The notes beneath the pieces are model-generated. The model saw nothing but the letters and a program-made list of their open reading frames with translations, had not been told where the DNA came from and did not search any database. Shown here piece after piece: positions 5,689 to 8,126 of a stretch of DNA of 8,126 nt. The position numbers and the translations under genes are program-made. Source of the DNA: JBEIHX01 sp044375455 (lineage in GTDB: Bacteria; Pseudomonadota; Alphaproteobacteria; Caulobacterales; Aquidulcibacteraceae). The stretch lies in the NCBI GenBank assembly GCA_044375455.1, contig JBILMQ010000165.1:1-8126 (forward strand), given 5' to 3'. Position 1 is the stretch's first letter. Each line of letters opens with the position of its first letter.

Positions 5689-6519
5689 ATGACACGTCCG
5701 GTGCAGCCTTATGCCCCCCCGCCGTCCCCCCTGCAGACCATTGACGTCTTGCGCGCCCAAATCGACGCGGTGGACGATGCGCTGCTGGATCTCGTGATTC
5801 AGCGCACCGACCTGGCGCGCGCGATTGCGCGCGCCAAGGCTGGAGCAGACGGGCCGCCCCCGGGCATCGGGCTGCGGCCGGCGCGCGAAACCTCCTTGCT
5901 GCGCCGGCTCGTCGCGGCGAGCGCCGGGCGCATGGAGCCGCATGTCATCACGGAGGTCTGGCGCGCGCTGATGAGCGCCAATCTCCAGCGCCAGGGCGCC
6001 GTGCGGGTTGTGATCGCCGGCGACGGCGATGTGCTCGCGCTGTGGGATCTGGCGCGCGCGCAGTTCGGCGGCGCTGCGGTGATAGAGCGCGCTCCCGACA
6101 TGCGCGCCGCGCTGTTGCGCGCCGCCCAGCAGGATCAGACGATCGCCCTGGCGCCATGGCCGGCCGTCCTTGGCCGCGGGGCATGGTGGACGGCGCTCGC
6201 TGAGCAGCCGTTTCAGGACCTTGTCATAGCCGCCGCTCTGCCGATTGGGGCGGCGACCCCCGGCGCCGCACTGGTCGCTCGCCTGCCGCTTGAACCCGCC
6301 GGAGATGACCGCACGCTGGTTCTCACGATTGACAGCGACCATGAAGCCGGTCGCCGGCTTGCCGAGTGCGGTCTCGTGGTCGAGCATATTGACCGGGTCG
6401 GTTCGCTGGCGCTCGCTGTTTTGCTTGGTTTCTGCGGGGATGAGGACCCGCGCCTGGCGCGCGCGCGCGCGCTTGGACTTGACGGCCTGCGGGTCGTGGG
6501 CGCATTCGCCCGCTTCTGA
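5689..6519 (+). CDS. Chorismate mutase (AroQ type) with divergent C-terminal half
   Basis: The N-terminal ~100 residues are an AroQ-type chorismate mutase, converting chorismate to prephenate, the branch point to phenylalanine and tyrosine. Against the E. coli P-protein mutase domain, the active-site residues Arg22, Arg39, Lys50, Arg66, Glu67 and Gln102 are all in place; the position of E. coli Asp48 is Arg63. Residues ~104-276 do not match a plain mutase. Their order (a VRVVIAGDGD strand, a mixed alpha/beta stretch, then an ACT-like tail ending LRVVGAFARF) resembles a decayed prephenate dehydratase plus ACT domain; where dehydratases have the TRF motif there is ARL (197-199). Dehydratase activity is therefore unlikely; a regulatory role is possible. 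The ATG 5689 is chosen because the mutase fold starts soon after it; there is no good Shine-Dalgarno. It is first in an operon with hisC (15-base gap) and tyrA. Confidence 0.85.
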   Translation: MTRPVQPYAPPPSPLQTIDVLRAQIDAVDDALLDLVIQRTDLARAIARAKAGADGPPPGIGLRPARETSLLRRLVAASAGRMEPHVITEVWRALMSANLQRQGAVRVVIAGDGDVLALWDLARAQFGGAAVIERAPDMRAALLRAAQQDQTIALAPWPAVLGRGAWWTALAEQPFQDLVIAAALPIGAATPGAALVARLPLEPAGDDRTLVLTIDSDHEAGRRLAECGLVVEHIDRVGSLALAVLLGFCGDEDPRLARARALGLDGLRVVGAFARF

Positions 6520-6534
6520 TCACGGAAAACCCTC

Positions 6535-7626
6535 ATGTCCCTCACGCCCCAGCCGCGCGCCGGCATCCTCGACATCGCGCCCTATGTGGGCGGCGACGCG
6601 AAGTCCCCGGCCGCCGACGTTTACAAGCTGTCGTCCAACGAAAACCCCCTCGGCGCCTCGCCCGGCGCGCGCGCCGCCTTTGCTGACTGCGCGCATGAGC
6701 TTGCCCTTTATCCCGATGGCGGCGCGCTCAGACTGCGCGCTGCGATCGCCGCGCGCTACGGCCTTCATCCTGATCGCATCATGTGCGCCGCCGGGTCGGA
6801 CGAGATCTTCCAGCTTCTCGGGCGGGCCTATCTTGACCCCGGCGACGAGGTGATCCAGAGCGCGCATGGATTTCTTGTCTACCGGCTCGTCGCGCAGCAG
6901 GCCGGTGCGGTGTGTCTGTCGGCGCCTGAGCGCGCGCTGACGGCCGACGTTGATGCGATGCTGGCGCTTGTCACCCCACGCACCAGACTCGTGTTCCTCG
7001 CAAATCCGAACAATCCAACGGGAACATACCTTCCCTCCAGCGAGGTTGCGCGCTTGCACGCCGGGCTTCCCCCGAATGTGCTTCTGGTGCTCGATGCCGC
7101 GTATGCCGAGTATGTTCAGCGCAGCGATTACTCGGCCGGCCTCGACCTGGCGTCGGAGCATGACAATGTCCTCATGACACGGACGTTTTCAAAGATCTAC
7201 GGGCTTGCCGCGTTGCGACTGGGCTGGGCGTATGGGCCCCAACTCGTCATCGACGCCTTGAACCGGGTACGCGGACCGTTCAACGTCTCGTCCCCGGCGC
7301 TGGCGGCCGGGGTGGCCGCCCTGGAAGACGAAGAGTTCGTCGAGCGCTCGCGCGCATTCAACGCGCAGGAATGTGAGCGCATGCAGGCGGCCTTCGCCCA
7401 GCTTGGGGTTCTTGCCGCGCCGAGCGTCGGCAATTTCGTGCTCATCCGCCTGGCGCAGACGGGAAGCCGCTGTGCTGCTGCTGCGGACGCCGCCTTGCGC
7501 GCGCGCGGCCTCGTCGTGCGCAGCGTCAAAGCCTATGGCCTTGACGACTGCCTGCGCATTTCGATCGGTCCGGTGGAGGCAAACACAGCGGTTATCGAAA
7601 CGGTGCGCTCCGTGATGGCGACATGA
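6535..7626 (+). CDS. hisC: Histidinol-phosphate/aromatic aminotransferase HisC
   Basis: A 363-residue class I/II PLP aminotransferase of the HisC family, of normal length. PLP binding is shown by Lys220 (TFSKIYGLAALRLGWAYG), ANPNNPTG (156-163, Asn160), DAAYAEY (187-193) and Arg228. Arg341 (CLRISIGP) is the substrate carboxylate arginine, and SSNENPLG (33-40) is the N-terminal family block. HisC makes histidinol phosphate from imidazole acetol phosphate. Sitting between a chorismate mutase and TyrA, with no other his gene in view, it probably also (or mainly) transaminates prephenate, phenylpyruvate or 4-hydroxyphenylpyruvate, as known for some HisC enzymes encoded beside tyrA-type genes. ATG 6535 follows the mutase stop by 15 bases with a modest GGAAAA upstream. 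Its stop overlaps the tyrA start (ATGA). Confidence 0.95.
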   Translation: MSLTPQPRAGILDIAPYVGGDAKSPAADVYKLSSNENPLGASPGARAAFADCAHELALYPDGGALRLRAAIAARYGLHPDRIMCAAGSDEIFQLLGRAYLDPGDEVIQSAHGFLVYRLVAQQAGAVCLSAPERALTADVDAMLALVTPRTRLVFLANPNNPTGTYLPSSEVARLHAGLPPNVLLVLDAAYAEYVQRSDYSAGLDLASEHDNVLMTRTFSKIYGLAALRLGWAYGPQLVIDALNRVRGPFNVSSPALAAGVAALEDEEFVERSRAFNAQECERMQAAFAQLGVLAAPSVGNFVLIRLAQTGSRCAAAADAALRARGLVVRSVKAYGLDDCLRISIGPVEANTAVIETVRSVMAT

Positions 7627-8126
7627 GCGCCAAACCGAGTCTGGCCGTCATCGGCATTGGTCTGATCGGCTCGTCCATCGCCCGTGCTGCGCAGGCGGAG
7701 GTGGCCGCGGTCCGTTTGTGGGATGCGTGCGAGGATGTGCGCGCCCGCGCAGCCGCGCTCGGTCTGGGAGAGATCGCTCCCGACGCGGCGTCGGCTGCGC
7801 GCGATGCCGACATTGTCGTCCTTGCCGTGCCGGTCGGCGCCATGCGTGCGGCTGGGTGCGCGATTGCAGCGGCGCTGAAACCCGGCGCGATTGTCACCGA
7901 TGTGGGCTCAGTCAAGGCTGCGGTGATCAGCGCCCTTGGCGATGTCGTGCCGGATGGAGTTCATCTGATACCGGGTCACCCGATCGCTGGGACGGAGCAG
8001 TCGGGACCTGACGCAGGGTATGCGGGTTTGTTTCGCGGGCGCTGGTGTATTCTGACGCCGCTCGCCGGCCAGAGCAGCGGCTATGGTGAAGCAGTTGACC
8101 GGCTCGCCGCATTCTGGCGCAGTCTT
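7623..8126 (+). CDS. tyrA: Prephenate/arogenate dehydrogenase TyrA (cut by window end)
   Basis: The first 168 residues of a NAD(P)-dependent dehydrogenase that oxidatively decarboxylates prephenate or arogenate on the way to tyrosine. The Rossmann motif GIGLIGSS (11-18) and Asp34 at the end of strand 2 favour NAD. VTDVGSVKAAV (91-101) and PGHPIAGTEQSGPDAG (117-132) are hallmark TyrA blocks, with His119 as the catalytic histidine, followed by LFRGRWCILTP. The C-terminal helical dimer domain and any ACT domain lie beyond the window. ATG 7623 overlaps the hisC stop as ATGA, pointing to coupled translation. Substrate preference (prephenate, arogenate or both) cannot be told from this part. Confidence 0.93.
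   Translation, partial: MSAKPSLAVIGIGLIGSSIARAAQAEVAAVRLWDACEDVRARAAALGLGEIAPDAASAARDADIVVLAVPVGAMRAAGCAIAAALKPGAIVTDVGSVKAAVISALGDVVPDGVHLIPGHPIAGTEQSGPDAGYAGLFRGRWCILTPLAGQSSGYGEAVDRLAAFWRSL

Noticed and set aside
5428..6387. 319-residue minus-strand frame across the metX/chorismate mutase boundary
   Set aside because: It is antisense to the chorismate mutase and out of frame with metX, with no family signature; it is a product of GC-rich sequence.

Overview
The window looks like part of a high-GC alphaproteobacterial chromosome. The clues are the codon bias, frequent GC-alternating tracts, the metX-metW pair, and a chorismate mutase/hisC/tyrA operon next to it. This layout fits Caulobacterales/Maricaulales/Hyphomonadales-type genomes, but that placement is inference from gene content; I could not run a search.

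Layout. (1) About 46-2024, plus strand: a group II intron whose RNA carries a reverse transcriptase/maturase without an HNH endonuclease (518-1903), followed by a recognisable domain V hairpin. Two copies of a 9-bp motif at 22-45 sit just outside its likely 5' end and may be the end of another insertion sequence. (2) 2086-2850, minus: a short-chain dehydrogenase, running convergently into the intron side with a small terminator-like hairpin at its stop. (3) 3091-3684, plus: a Cys-type glutathione peroxidase with a probable signal peptide and a second, internal in-frame start that has a better ribosome binding site. (4) 3685-3823: two hairpins and a 14-bp tandem repeat between convergent genes. 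(5) 3807-5578, minus: metX-metW with an ATGA overlap. (6) 5689 to the right edge, plus: a chorismate mutase with a long divergent C-terminal half, then hisC, then tyrA (overlapping hisC by ATGA and cut by the window end).

How the genes work together. MetX acylates homoserine and MetW is its usual partner, committing carbon to methionine. The divergent operon encodes chorismate mutase (chorismate to prephenate), an aminotransferase of the HisC type and a prephenate/arogenate dehydrogenase. Together these cover the steps to tyrosine, and HisC probably serves both histidine and aromatic amino acid synthesis. The two operons share a 110-bp intergenic region in which neither first gene shows a clear Shine-Dalgarno sequence.

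Most of the window is ordinary metabolism. The parts most worth a second look are the intron RNA (atypical domain V loop, unclear branch point), the 14-bp repeat array touching the metW stop, the dual-start peroxidase, and the degenerate C-terminal half of the chorismate mutase.
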